Source of the DNA: Nitrospirota bacterium
GTDB taxonomy: Bacteria; Nitrospirota; JACRHL01
Length of the DNA stretch: 48,650 bases
NCBI GenBank assembly: GCA_029858285.1
Contig: JAOUFN010000018.1
Location: 1-48,650 of the forward strand
Direction of reading: 5' to 3'
Positions 13,101-19,397 of this stretch are shown here, piece after piece. Both the position numbers and the translations under genes were made by a program. Positions within the stretch are counted from its first letter, which is position 1. Each line of letters starts with the position of its first letter. Below the pieces are notes generated by a model that saw nothing but the letters and a program-made list of their open reading frames with translations, was not told the origin of the DNA and made no database searches.

Positions 13101-13626
13101 CCCCCGGAAGCAATATGGCCCCCCCCTTGCTGGCTCCTCCCCCGACACCGCCGTGGCCGCCACCGGAACCGCCACAACTGGCGCTGATGGAGTTGTTCCC
13201 CACGCCTCCGGTACCGGCGGGCTGGGACAACGCCGCCTGGCCGTCGAGATCGATGCGGGCGCTGGTGTCCAGCAAAAAGTTACCACCGGCGTCCAGCACC
13301 GCCATCTGGGTGACTGCGGTGACCTTCAGCACTGCCCCCGGCTCGATGGTCAGGTTGCCGACGGCGGACACGGAGCCGCCATTGCGGATGATGCCCGCCA
13401 CGGTAAGCGCGGCATTGTCGGGGTCCGGCGGATCGCCCGCAGCCTGACGGATGAACAGATTTCCCGCACAGACGGTGCCTTCGAGAGCGGCGGCATTCAG
13501 CGGTGTCGAGATGGCCCCCACCACGCACACGGCCTCTGCCTGGGCATCGCGCAGTTCCGCGCCGAGAACCGCCAGACTGGCGGCCACACACAGGAAAAAC
13601 AGGCGCAATGGTGAGGTCAAACGCAT
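1168..13626 (-). CDS. Giant secreted IPT/TIG-repeat protein (4152 aa) with Gly-rich, propeller-like and FN3 regions
   Basis: I start it at the ATG at 13626 because a clean signal peptide follows (MRLTSPLRLFF, cleavage near AQA-EA); an upstream in-frame ATG at 13743 would add an implausible Cys-rich tail. Approximate layout: Gly-rich, beta-helix-like region 30-330 ending GGGGGRIAVYYR; three IPT/TIG domains; an irregular Trp-rich, propeller-like region 662-1085; five more TIG domains; a second Gly-rich region 1590-1860 ending GGGGGRVAVYYR; about ten TIG domains; a second propeller-like region 2950-3425; four FN3 domains 3430-3930; a C-terminal domain of about 220 residues. TIG copies carry the typical xxxITxxxPxxxxxG starts and NPDGG turns. 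No enzyme signature and no LPXTG, T9SS or PEP-CTERM sorting signal is visible. It lies just below the cytochrome cluster but has its own promoter. An adhesin, surface scaffold or matrix protein fits, and that is inference. Confidence 0.8.
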   Translation of the reverse strand: MRLTSPLRLFFLCVAASLAVLGAELRDAQAEAVCVVGAISTPLNAAALEGTVCAGNLFIRQAAGDPPDPDNAALTVAGIIRNGGSVSAVGNLTIEPGAVLKVTAVTQMAVLDAGGNFLLDTSARIDLDGQAALSQPAGTGGVGNNSISASCGGSGGGHGGVGGGASKGGAILLPGGLAYEESLGPQLPGSSGGMGRNAFNVNKMAGGKGGGSILIQVGGISTLNGLITANGTGGQTWGPGIFSVFQSDGGGGGGGSGGTVRLITAGLQAPAGVHLSAQGGAGGSGYGGSGYGCSAGAGGGGGRIAVYYRDPTLVDATALSCPGGPRGNAGLPSDPKYVENGAAGSCHVTLRSVAPTFTAITPAVRGQGSPAVPITVTGADFRTAAVPEIDGARPGLTKNGITITSVTVTPPNRLDAFVSIGAGAIPGPKPVRVINADGSASTPVSAFSVSPGPVITQVRVNGVAGAPAPRGFNYTLTLAGQNFQVGAGVAFGDLAVSATGPATVDTALGTLSVPIFISASATAGNVAVDVTNPDGGVAQTPGILVVQSLPVISSISPASLFAGQTSVPVTVLGTGFIPGATVIPGGTGVTLTSRYDSFTQMTAWVSVPVEGEVNLTETCTSTPAPGTPCRDLWINNNDVAGAVSTPVPLNIMPVPPGTNSADMLLLDGSVQPLSRRWNGFGWSSPAGVGGVLPQTAAALVFARLPSGDLMVGLRDTGDTLSFRRRSAGVWADTPPVTLPAGASQPFDVAAVSAAGSGAGFFAAFGGADGKLYFRTAFNGTPDGVFPPGIAQCDNALSPVAWVRLAANRAGNRVLLAFARQDRTLCAAEWNATGASGVFSGPRLLADPLTGPGLSTVAARAFDVTYWGAGQRGMVAWGKAGSVVPDSAVWDSTGGTWTVIPALFAAGSPTAVLRTVRLAAAGTSERVVLVNSTEGGELFAQFWSGTIWGLFAQELPQPLVTAPDVLPTVAGVVPFDIVWSSLEERLAVVYGLDGQYGPQARWWTPLTGWGLPSALVPPVLSPLPASMPRPLRITAVADPTTTMLLVAAVDWNGDPARPTTLSTYVWDGLVWSEGRTSANGTPVARQGQSIQFGAGVPQPLQVTGTAYKGVQPAAVRANSTGQVIQVTGSGFINPPRVVVSDAAVTVTGTRYRTPSLLDVTLDIGAASQPGSKGVQVINPGGATAALGSGLTVLPRPVITRVLTTPGVGDPACVPVAPAGCGVQTAGAVQVQVEGSGFAPGAVVVFSNPGIHAAAAPVFSSAGGVDRLSLTVGVDSNAAPGLSDVTVVNTDSSTGVGNGLMNVLPYIVVTAVSPATVSTGAVSQLLVVDGANFQGGVQFAFGVGIAVQSVTLSATNRALVTVDVAAAAAPGARPVTATNADGGTTTVTTPGFFGVISGPTITAITPTTVAQGGVVTAQVAGSGFTLLNPATAVTLSGTGIGVSGVTVLGDTALQMTLTVAPDAPFDTARSLTLTDTNGGRGVLASAITVRPVPRISGIVPVSATLGESGKLFTLSGSGFMSGASVQVRGGGVLVSQQVVSQTQINLTLDVTALADISIAVLNPDGQLTSPPLLVPVAAPGACDAIGSGTRVDLSSTGSPLACSSITVDTGAVLALLGDIQVVVSGDVLVRGGGILLVDSANSFARLKVGGNLTVQAGGLISANSYGQSGGHKGAPGTGFGGGVQSGRLDLLAASGATGGGYGGRGADGSRTGLGGSANDLNGKCVSPDCIGGAPLMAGSGGGSGLAYVALNGSGERWWRFGGSGGGAMVLDVGLGLVNDGTISSNGGAGSVAAESSTTSSVLATVPGGNGAGGGSGGSVLIRAGSVGGTGVIAARGGAGSSNTGSGGYQGSGGGGGRVAVYYRSGLPFAGTLDCSGGPGGTSGVTDPLYIGSAGTCLHQPQRDIASITPALLYPGDAGNFTLTGGLAAGDFLQVLGTGVSGGLLASATGGFSAPFTVAADAALGARDLVALGGDVAVPRESRGSAILFGGVSVHPQVTLLSLSPAKVVVGQTVTGTAGGTNFEAGAVLHFLQGGVEPMCLGVPCVSATVDGAASSVNQLVISSLSVAASAPLGLYDLQLVQGRGIALLRGGLAVLSADGSVPVVTDLTPAVIGEGVSGRPAVLWGYDFVSPVGASQVTGIATSLGANAVITAVPGGCLSVPAQCQTTASGLQQVAVTVTTAVLGGTAPTAADVTVTGATGASTVRGGLTVNPRPALTSSAPAGGTATFTLTVQGTQIVPGAVISLDDASGDGLPAVVGAGSVTTGVGTASITASVTVPSLKASTLVGVRVTNPDGGTGVLPAALNLNPAPTLTSISPTSVARGETAWITLTGSGFHPQSAVAVSNALYGSNGFLVNQVQRTDVNTLLAQVSVASTANITAMDIVVTNPNGGTVILRSSLSVVLPRVLKLSNVTVGSTGQAAVGAGAETAAVTLTGTEFGSSLSLGNIHFSNPGIHRLTSKTGSVYDESQSYPSAETTLAVRSASIGGITISTVTVPVRVDAGAAPGTGTVTLSRSGAYASHAFTVNPRPVVATVAPSVLVRGATGARLAVGGFNFVDTPRVCAGSGCSVASGGSDVRVTKVSLNSSGLELTVTVDPLASLGWHPLTVENPDGGRFTLSSAVRVLAGFAVTGIVDTTTLTPAPEIAAGATAARTITGSNFVTTPANPAVAFLRADGSGNMVVDTAITASVSGATAGAINLSLSVTAGAPLGYRTVRVTNGDGAKIEIADFLLVTGSGPTIGKLQLPSSATRVADALGLLPTARTVSGVVLAGVGFNPASFSMQFVDAATGSPWPGISLTAPVVAVDGRSATFDLTLAPSTPIGRVAVKVTSGAATDTRAALLKVNAAPTITGLNPATLAPGASRQTVRIDGALFQPGADVAVVSDGTGSVGGITVFDLDPGIAGVQAGWVSGTSMQTVLSVAATAQGGYILSVTNPDGGQSPARISLVAQSQGTRGKVAYLAENSTQGLKVRDWLGAAPVAEPVLSGGPSSAIPHTTTRNDLWNVVRSNPMQPGQYLMAVGAAGTLAVPSASGVRLYRSVAGSTNWTLADVLGSTSSTLTQAFDLAFEQGGNGDALLVYGATDNRLYYKFINGATGAVTGPFVVQPAGQPLATTSSPVRWVRLIPQSGTRRMLLVYSTEARQIHAAVWDGASGAFVTQFGPGVLVPSNGGQYFAGVLKPSFDGAWQALSGNAVVVWGQGSSGSLYATTWNGVTWSGTSSVSAVSSSGGPVFIEAEADRTSDRVAVFAQLESSGQHALVSAFWNGAWSAPGLRASASSYVSGTSVAAGRNFDLAWDGRGRLVTVYSDSSRILSRTWTAAGGWSAEVQELPQLVPSRAILGTSELGVQTVPAAMQIVADPWSDEMLMTIVDGASPSSIYYSIQMATAMYRWDGRGWAGQSVIADSGSVTRWAERADTFAANGVSRHFGGAVDVAYEADLVAPAGMLLTETGRTATGVRVGWNAPGDDGNTGRAGGYDLRWSNRQIVDGSGAVDCAALLADPAATQVCFADAEQVLPLPVPATSGSAESALIDFTRTLVGEAPGTWYVALRAGDRPNTVDAASGAQTLHGNLSPMATLAVILSNDAVAPEAVTNLAVVAGPDPRTTVRLTWTGVGNDAGVTPGGAVLGYDLRIATLPISEVGGNNNFAIPFDKVQRSEFVAPVVVAGETRGTATTWLVTGLAPGITYHFAVKGIDANPGHYAPISNVVSFTTALAPLAPVTDLSVNQIGSGSATLVWTVPAGGAESYDMRLATLPITDAASFALATPVQGVPLPTLAGSRQTFTVYGLATGTTYHVALVPVRWDWVNGVRERRPVELFRVTDAVVSFTTTVDAVPGSSGPDGVGDLQLVTGSVRTHEARLFWTAPQSAGGRAARYEFRWALQPNALAPPVSVSRVWVPLLPADPGTRQEFTLTGLPANAGVYVVLLAYDAAGRVSVTSNEVVFQSALRNGLNAISVPGQLSPADLQSNLLPIVGSCVSGGVAASGSGAVGACGPGQTKGVSAWGWDPTRGVDANGDGLPDGDFVPLTATLANFVPGGGVFVAASGSSSVLNLAGADLGSYPPIPLSGTGLTLISSPFTKPAPVSSLVVRGPAGANWSFAQAVAAGIVDGSLLFLDDSAGAVLFQPVGSADMLLPRRSYFIRLTVPVPGSGYSVEVPRP

Positions 13627-13881
13627 TCGTTTACGATCCGGGACCACTCCCTGAACTGCAGGCGACACGGCGCACACCACAACGGGCGGTTCGCAGGCGA
13701 CGCCTCCCCGATGACATGCATGGACTTTGCCGCATCGACGCACAACGCCATCAAATTTCGTAAATTCCTATAAATGCTGGCGATTCTACCTGTTTTTTCA
13801 CTTTTTTTCAAACCTTGCACCCCATGATCCGGAGGGGGAAACGGTGCCAGTAAGGGTAAATATTTGCCGAAAAACAGGTCG
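13627..13881. other. AT-rich intergenic spacer carrying the giant-gene promoter
   Basis: This 255-bp gap separates the second SUMF-like gene from the giant gene. It contains an unusually AT-rich stretch (about 13755-13810) in an otherwise GC-rich window. The promoter called separately implies a leader of about 150 nt. I found no clear terminator for the upstream operon, so read-through from the cytochrome genes remains possible. Confidence 0.6.
13783..13811 (-). promoter_or_regulatory. Sigma70-like promoter for the giant gene
   Basis: On the minus strand, TTGAAA (13806-13811) and TAGAAT (13783-13788) are separated by exactly 17 bp. The spacer and upstream sequence are A-rich. Transcription would begin near 13776 and run into the gene starting at 13626. 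It is the best promoter match on the minus strand in this locus. Confidence 0.65.
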
Positions 13882-14652
13882 TCATGGCTGCGATTTTGCG
13901 CATCGGAAACCAAACGCCGGGGCCCCCAGTTCCGGCAGCGAGGCGTGCCGGTTGGCGGACCTCAAAAACACCTCGGGAGCCCCCCAGGATCCCCCCTTGA
14001 GCACCCGGTACTGCTCCCCGAAGGCAACACGTTGCAGGTCGGAGCCGGGGTGCGCCCGGTACCAGGTGGCGGTCCACTCCGCCACGTTGCCCGCCATGTC
14101 CAGCGCCCCGTAGGGGCTGGCGTTATCCGGGTGGCTGCCGACCGGATCGGGAAAATGCCCGTTCTCCACCGACACCACGCGGGCCGCGTCGAACCGGTTG
14201 CCCCACGGGTACAGCCGCCCGTCCTTCCCCCGCGCCGCCTTTTCCCACTCCGCCTCGGTGGGCAGCCGCTTGCCCGCCCAGGCGCAGTAGGCCGCCGCAT
14301 CGTCATATTTCACCGCGATCACCGGCTGGTCTTCGCGCGGCGTGGTGTTGCTCCACGCCCAGTCCGAAAACGGCTGGTGCCCGCTGGCGGCCAGAAAAAC
14401 CCGGTAATCACCCACGGTCACCTCGGTGCGGTCGATCCAGAATTCCGGCAGCACCACCCGGTGCCTGGGCATGGAGTCGATGCCCACCTCCACCCCCACC
14501 TCGCCATCCGCGGCATCCTGCCCCATGATGAACGCCCCTGCCGGAACCCGAACCATCCCCTCCACGGCGGGTGCGGCCAGCCGTTGCGGGGCAGCGCACG
14601 CAGCCAGTAACAGTACGGCGGCCCACCCGAATACAACCAGGGCAGAACGCAT
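13882..14652 (-). CDS. SUMF1/FGE-fold lipoprotein lacking the catalytic cysteines (copy 2)
   Basis: A 256-residue protein. The start at 14652 gives a lipoprotein signal ([16 protein letters not shown]) and overlaps the preceding stop, arguing against the longer frame. The rest is one SUMF1/formylglycine-generating-enzyme domain: GMVRVPAGAFIMG at the front, [14 protein letters not shown], a central [39 protein letters not shown] and a final GFRCA. Known FGEs have active-site Cys residues after the GGSW segment; here that segment reads KGGSWGAPEVFLRSANR with none, so oxidation of sulfatase cysteine is unlikely. The family also includes non-catalytic or alternative members such as PvdO- and EgtB-type proteins. 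It is a tandem duplicate of its upstream neighbour and sits at the end of the cytochrome operon, suggesting an envelope role in maturation or binding. Confidence 0.8.
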   Translation of the reverse strand: MRSALVVFGWAAVLLLAACAAPQRLAAPAVEGMVRVPAGAFIMGQDAADGEVGVEVGIDSMPRHRVVLPEFWIDRTEVTVGDYRVFLAASGHQPFSDWAWSNTTPREDQPVIAVKYDDAAAYCAWAGKRLPTEAEWEKAARGKDGRLYPWGNRFDAARVVSVENGHFPDPVGSHPDNASPYGALDMAGNVAEWTATWYRAHPGSDLQRVAFGEQYRVLKGGSWGAPEVFLRSANRHASLPELGAPAFGFRCAKSQP

Positions 14653-15467
14653 CAGGGTTCCCCCCCCTCCTGCGCCGAACGGGCACAGCGAAACCCCATG
14701 GAACGGTGACGCTTGTCCGGTTTCGACGCCATGGTGCGGTTGCTCACCCGTCCATAGGGTTGTCCCGGCATCAGCCAACTGCCGCCCCGGGACACCTTGA
14801 GCACCTCGCCGAAGGAATTGCGCTGCAGGTCCGATCCCGGATACGCGGCGTACCAGTCGGCCACCCATTCGGCGACATTGCCGCACATGTCCATCACCCC
14901 GTAGGGGCTGACATCGCCCTCCAGTGTGCCCACCGGGGTGGTCCAGGCGAAGTTGGCGTCCTGGGTGTTGCAGTTTCCCGCCCGGTAGTCATCGCCCCAC
15001 GGATAGTTGCGGCCGTCGGTGCCGCGCGCGGCCTTTTCCCATTCCGCCTCGCCGGGCAGGCGCTTTCCCGCCCAGACGCAGAAGTCATTGGCATCGTCCC
15101 AGGTGACGTACACCACCGGATGATTGGCCAGGCCCTGGGGATAGTCCCCGTCTTTCCAGGCGAAGAACTCCTTGAAGCGCGGATCGGCGGGGGCCTCTCT
15201 CCCGGTGGCGGTCACGAATTCCCGATACGCCACATTGGTCACCTCGGTGCGGTCGATCCAGAACCCGGGCAGGGTCACCGCGTGACGCGGCAGAGAGTCC
15301 ACCCCCACCTCGGTTCCCACCTCGCCATTACTGGCATCCGCGCCCATCTGAAAGGGACCGGGGGCGATCCAGACCATGCCCTGCGGCGCCCCGGCGGCGG
15401 CGCTTTCGCCCCCCCCCGGCCACGCCAGCAGCAGGGCAAGCCCCACCGCGGCCCTAGCCGGGAACAT
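14652..15467 (-). CDS. SUMF1/FGE-fold secreted protein lacking the catalytic cysteines (copy 1)
   Basis: A 271-residue protein. I chose the ATG at 15467 because it opens directly onto a signal peptide ([16 protein letters not shown], cleavage near GES-AAAG) behind a G-rich ribosome-binding region; a longer frame begins at 15500 inside the cytochrome gene. The SUMF1 domain has [73 protein letters not shown] and GFRCA. As in copy 2, the Cys pair expected after GGSW in true formylglycine-generating enzymes is absent. It overlaps the large cytochrome gene by 14 nt and copy 2 by ATGA, so the three are one transcription unit. The strong similarity of the N-terminal 60 residues of the two copies shows a local duplication. 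Confidence 0.8.
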   Translation of the reverse strand: MFPARAAVGLALLLAWPGGGESAAAGAPQGMVWIAPGPFQMGADASNGEVGTEVGVDSLPRHAVTLPGFWIDRTEVTNVAYREFVTATGREAPADPRFKEFFAWKDGDYPQGLANHPVVYVTWDDANDFCVWAGKRLPGEAEWEKAARGTDGRNYPWGDDYRAGNCNTQDANFAWTTPVGTLEGDVSPYGVMDMCGNVAEWVADWYAAYPGSDLQRNSFGEVLKVSRGGSWLMPGQPYGRVSNRTMASKPDKRHRSMGFRCARSAQEGGEP

Positions 15468-18234
15468 CCCCCCCCGCACACCACAGGACGGTGGTGCCAT
15501 CCGGAGTCAAGGTGGTCGCCACGTCAGGGGACTGGTAGCTGCAGAAGTCCATCACCTCGCCGTGGCAACGCACCGCGCAACTGAAGCGGTTGTTCTGATA
15601 CCTCCATACCGGTTTGGCCGCCAGGGTGCCTTCGGCCTGGGGACCGAAGTTGATCAGGTGGGTGTTGACCACCCCGTCCAGGGCGCCGTCCGTGGCGTCC
15701 GGCGGCAGCAGTCCGCCCGCGCCGTTGCCGTAGATGGTGTTGGTGGCCTCCACGTTGGAGTGCACGTTGTAGTGACATTCGTGGCAATAGGCGCCGGTCC
15801 ACTGCAGGTGATACATGTGCAGGTTGCCGTTCCACCAGTTCGTTCCCTGTCCTGGCACCCCGCTGGGGTAGGCGGGGGAGCCGAAGAAGCGCGTCCAGCT
15901 CGGGTCCACCCGGTCGGCCCCCGGCCAGTTGGGATCGAAGGCGCGCCGGTCGTGGCACTGGAAGCAGAGCAGGAAGTTGTTCCAGTGGTTGGCGCTGGCG
16001 CCGTCGCTGGCGGTACATCCCAGCTTGCTGCCCGGCGGCACGCCGCCCACGGCGGGGTTGCCCTCGTAGCAGCGGTCCGGATTGAGGATGTCGGTGTTGT
16101 AGTTGTTGCGCAGCAGCCGCAGTTTGGTGGAACCGTGCGGCCCGATCGCCGGGTAGTCCGGGAACACCGGTTTGAGCGGCAGGAACCCCGAAGGGGTGTC
16201 GGTGGCGCGCAGGTTGGACTCGGTCACCGGCCCCGCCACCACGCTGGTCTGGTCGGAATTGTGGCAGTCGGTGCACTGGATGGTGCTGTTCACCGTCAGC
16301 CCGGAACCCGACATCTGCAACTGCTTGTCGAGTTGCGGCGAGCGGTTGCGGCCCGGCGACGCCACCGGGTGAAAGGCGGCGTTGACCGGTTGCTGGGTGT
16401 GATCGATGGCGGTGTCCGGGGTGTTCGGGTCGAACTCCTTGCGCTTGTTGGAAAATCCCCGGTAGCTGAAGGACGGCTTGGTGGGCAACAGGTCGCGCGG
16501 GTCGGAACGGTGCGTCGTATCGTCCGGGAAGCGGTCGCCGACGAACACGTTCACATAGCTGTTGCCGTGGCAGCGCAGGCACACCTCGAACACATACGCC
16601 TCGCGGTCGTTGCCCGGCACGCCGGGCCCCACCACGTTGCCGTTGATGTCGATGCCGCGCATTCCCTTCAGCCGGTTGCCGGGCACCACTTGGTGCGGGT
16701 TGTGGCAGTCGGTGCATTCGATGTGGGCGTTGTCGGGTTTGCCCAGGCCGATGATGCCCTCGTTGCCCGCAGGCGGGTTCGGCGACGCCAGTTCCACCCC
16801 CTCGCCGGGATTGGCGATAAACACCGGATCGTGCCCGGTGGCCAGCTTCAGGTTCATGGCGGACCCGCAATGGGTGCTGGCGGGACTGTACACCGGCGGC
16901 ACGCTGCCGTTGGCGGGCTGGCAGTTCTGCTGCAACTGGTCCTTGGCAAAATGGCTGTAGATGTCCGGCGCCACGGTGGCGGTGGTAAAGCGCGGATTGG
17001 CGGCGTTGGTGGGGTCACCCGCGGCCACGGTATAGCCTGCGGCGTTGGCGCCGATGGCGCTCTGGTTGGGGGCGTGGCACAGGAAGCAGGTGCTTTCCAC
17101 CGCGTCCTCGGCGTTTGCCGCATAGGCTCCCACCCCCTCGCGGTGCAGGCGCTTGGCGCCCTGGGCGGTGTGCGGATCGTGACAGTTGCGGCAGGCGGTC
17201 TGCGCCACCGTGTGGGTGCCGTCAAAGTCGTAACCGTCGGTGCTGGTGCCGCGCTTGGGATACTGGCTGCGCACCGCCGGACTGACCGCGTGGGTGCTGC
17301 CCGCCCAGCCGGGCTTGTTGTGACAGTTGAGGCACAGAATGTCGGAGCCGGCCGGGTCGTTCTGCCAGATCGGCGCACGCAGGAATTTGGGATAGGTGAC
17401 CGCGTGCGGGTTGTGGCAACTGGTGCACTGCACCGAATCGAACACCCCCTGGGTGGTGCCTTCGGCGCGGCGCAACGGAGAGATCGGGCTGCCCCCGGCG
17501 ATGTTGGCCAGCGGTGGGCCCGGATCCACCAGTTCGGCGTCCTTCTGGGCCAGCAGCGAGTCGAAGCGGAACGACACCGGGTGGTCGTTGGTCAGGTCGG
17601 TGCCCAGACGCCGGGTATCGCCGCCGTAGGCGTTGGCGTTGGGGTCGTCCGCCAGCCCGGCGGGCATGGTGATGCCGGAGGGGCCGCCGCTGACCGCCCC
17701 CGGGGCCTGGGTGCCCGAGGTGGTGCGCTGCTGTACCGGAACACTTTCCTGGGTGGTGGAGTTGAAGCCGCCGGAGCCGGGGGCGTTGATCATGCTGCCC
17801 AGGGCGATGGTGCCGTCGTGGCACGACAGGCACAGGCGCGAATAGCCGGTGGGGGCGCCGGGGTGAACCTCGCCCTCGAAGGAGCGCGACCACACCTGAT
17901 CGTACAATTTATAGCCGCCGGGGACATTGGACAGGTGGCGGTTCCACAGCGGGCCGTTGACCTGGGTACCCTCGGTGCCGCCGTGCGGGGTGTGGCAGAA
18001 CACGCAGATCTCGCCGCTGGCCGAATACACCGTGTATCCCGCCTGACCGCTGGCTGCGGGGCCGTGGGTGGACAGGTTGTGCTTGGTGCTGGCGATGTCT
18101 TCCACCGCCTCCACCGCCGGAGGCACCTGGGCCCCCGCGATCAGGACATGCATCAGGACCCCCGCCCAGGCCCCCCCCAGGATGCCGAGCGCGACCTTGC
18201 CAAACGTTTTCCGGGACATCTGGATTGCTCTCAT
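15454..18234 (-). CDS. Large multiheme c-type cytochrome (11 CXXCH + 1 CX3CH) with N-terminal OmcE-like module
   Basis: A 926-residue exported cytochrome; GTG 18237 or ATG 18219 are alternative starts, and the ATG at 18234 overlaps the preceding TGA. It has a hydrophobic N-terminus (MSRKTFGKVALGILGGAW..). There are eleven CXXCH motifs (CVFCH, CLSCH, CTSCH, CLNCH, CRNCH, CFLCH, CTDCH, CLRCH, CTDCH, CFQCH, CHECH), and near the C-terminus CAVRCH, a CX3CH that could bind a twelfth haem. Residues about 45-310 align by eye with the tetraheme protein at 22521-23621: TKHN, CVFCHTPHGG, PLWNR, CLSCHDGTI, MINAPGSGGF, NDHPVS, CTSCHNPH, CLNCH. The remaining 600 residues are a separate 8-haem extension. 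It is translationally coupled to the NHL gene before and overlaps the SUMF gene after it. A plausible role is the terminal, basal or outer-membrane-associated partner of filament subunits (inference). Confidence 0.88.
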   Translation of the reverse strand: MRAIQMSRKTFGKVALGILGGAWAGVLMHVLIAGAQVPPAVEAVEDIASTKHNLSTHGPAASGQAGYTVYSASGEICVFCHTPHGGTEGTQVNGPLWNRHLSNVPGGYKLYDQVWSRSFEGEVHPGAPTGYSRLCLSCHDGTIALGSMINAPGSGGFNSTTQESVPVQQRTTSGTQAPGAVSGGPSGITMPAGLADDPNANAYGGDTRRLGTDLTNDHPVSFRFDSLLAQKDAELVDPGPPLANIAGGSPISPLRRAEGTTQGVFDSVQCTSCHNPHAVTYPKFLRAPIWQNDPAGSDILCLNCHNKPGWAGSTHAVSPAVRSQYPKRGTSTDGYDFDGTHTVAQTACRNCHDPHTAQGAKRLHREGVGAYAANAEDAVESTCFLCHAPNQSAIGANAAGYTVAAGDPTNAANPRFTTATVAPDIYSHFAKDQLQQNCQPANGSVPPVYSPASTHCGSAMNLKLATGHDPVFIANPGEGVELASPNPPAGNEGIIGLGKPDNAHIECTDCHNPHQVVPGNRLKGMRGIDINGNVVGPGVPGNDREAYVFEVCLRCHGNSYVNVFVGDRFPDDTTHRSDPRDLLPTKPSFSYRGFSNKRKEFDPNTPDTAIDHTQQPVNAAFHPVASPGRNRSPQLDKQLQMSGSGLTVNSTIQCTDCHNSDQTSVVAGPVTESNLRATDTPSGFLPLKPVFPDYPAIGPHGSTKLRLLRNNYNTDILNPDRCYEGNPAVGGVPPGSKLGCTASDGASANHWNNFLLCFQCHDRRAFDPNWPGADRVDPSWTRFFGSPAYPSGVPGQGTNWWNGNLHMYHLQWTGAYCHECHYNVHSNVEATNTIYGNGAGGLLPPDATDGALDGVVNTHLINFGPQAEGTLAAKPVWRYQNNRFSCAVRCHGEVMDFCSYQSPDVATTLTPDGTTVLWCAGGDVPG

Positions 18235-19397
18235 CACCTGTTACCGCCTTCTGCAGATTCCTCCGCCTGTGTCGGGTCCGTTGCCTGCTCCGTCCCTGCC
18301 GGCTGCCCGGCTTCCGCCGGCTGCGCGGGAGGCGGCAGTCGCCGGAACACCTGAATCCGGTTGTTGTGGGTGTCGGCCACGAACACGTCGTCGCCCGCCA
18401 CCGCCACGCCGATCGGCAGCCACAGTGCCCCCGGACGGCTGCCCGCCTCGCCAAAATGCATCAGCAGGCCACCGTCGGCGCCGAACATCTGCACCACATC
18501 ATAGATGCCGTCCACCACGAACAGGGTGCCGTCGGCGGCCAGCGCCACCCCCTTGGGCTTGGCGAAGCTGCCCACCGAATCCCCCAACTGGCCCACGTGG
18601 CGCAGGTAATCGCCCTCCGAACCGAACACCTCCACGCGGAAATTCAGGGAATCGCTGACAAAAATATTGCCGTCGCCGTCGAGTGCCACATGAGTCGGAA
18701 AATTGAATTGTCCCTCGCCATCGCCGCGCTGGCCGATCGCCCGTAACAGATGGCCGTCGCCATCGAACACCAGCACCCGGTGGTTGCCGGTGTCGGCGGC
18801 GATCAGACGGCCCCGGACCGCATCCCAGACCAGCCCGGAAGGGCGGACCAGCCCCTCGCCGAACCAGCCGATCAGGCGGCCGTCGGTGCGGTACAGAAAA
18901 ATTTTGTTCAGGATCGAATCGCTGACAAAGATGCGCTGCCCGGCCGCGTCGAAGGCCACCCCCACCGGTGACGCCAGCCGGTCGTCCCCGACAATGCGGA
19001 AGGCCTGGGCGTAGGACGGCTTTTTCAGGTTGAAGATGTGCACCACCTGCAGCCCGGTATCCGCCACCAGCAGCCAGCCGTCGGCATCGGCGTACAGCCC
19101 CGTGGGGTTCTCCACCCGGGGCGGCTTTTCCTTGCCGACCACGGCGCGGAACAGGCGCCTGGCGCCACGCTCCTGAATGCCGATGTCGGCGGGCACGGCG
19201 ATCTGGCGCAAAAATGCCACCCGGGGGGCGTCCGGCGGCACCGGCCACACCCGTTGCATGTCCGGCACCGGCTCGGGCAGGGGTTTGGGGGCCGAGGCGC
19301 ACCCGGCGGCCAGCAGCAGGGCCGCGCAGGCCGCTGCCAGCAACCCGGAAGCGGGCCGCTGCCAGAGGCGTGGGGTGATGCGGAAAGGGGTGCGCAT
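18234..19397 (-). CDS. NHL-repeat beta-propeller lipoprotein (copy 2)
   Basis: A 387-residue protein with a lipoprotein signal (MRTPFRITPRLW.. LLLAAGC) followed by VWPVPPDAPRVAFLRQI and six NHL repeats (about residues 105-360). Each repeat has the sequence style PxGVAxDxxGxxFVSDSxxxRVxVF, so a six-bladed propeller is expected. The start overlaps the beta-barrel stop by one base (TGATG) and its stop overlaps the large cytochrome. It is a paralogue of the protein at 23719-24879; both carry the same WPxPPxxPRxxF lead-in. NHL propellers are binding or scaffold domains, and genes for them are often found near Geobacter-type outer-surface cytochromes, which suggests a role in presentation, anchoring or assembly. 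Confidence 0.85.
   Translation of the reverse strand: MRTPFRITPRLWQRPASGLLAAACAALLLAAGCASAPKPLPEPVPDMQRVWPVPPDAPRVAFLRQIAVPADIGIQERGARRLFRAVVGKEKPPRVENPTGLYADADGWLLVADTGLQVVHIFNLKKPSYAQAFRIVGDDRLASPVGVAFDAAGQRIFVSDSILNKIFLYRTDGRLIGWFGEGLVRPSGLVWDAVRGRLIAADTGNHRVLVFDGDGHLLRAIGQRGDGEGQFNFPTHVALDGDGNIFVSDSLNFRVEVFGSEGDYLRHVGQLGDSVGSFAKPKGVALAADGTLFVVDGIYDVVQMFGADGGLLMHFGEAGSRPGALWLPIGVAVAGDDVFVADTHNNRIQVFRRLPPPAQPAEAGQPAGTEQATDPTQAEESAEGGNR

Noticed and set aside
13882-15467. Formylglycine-generating enzyme for sulfatases
   Set aside because: The Cys residues needed after GGSW are missing in both copies and no sulfatase is near.
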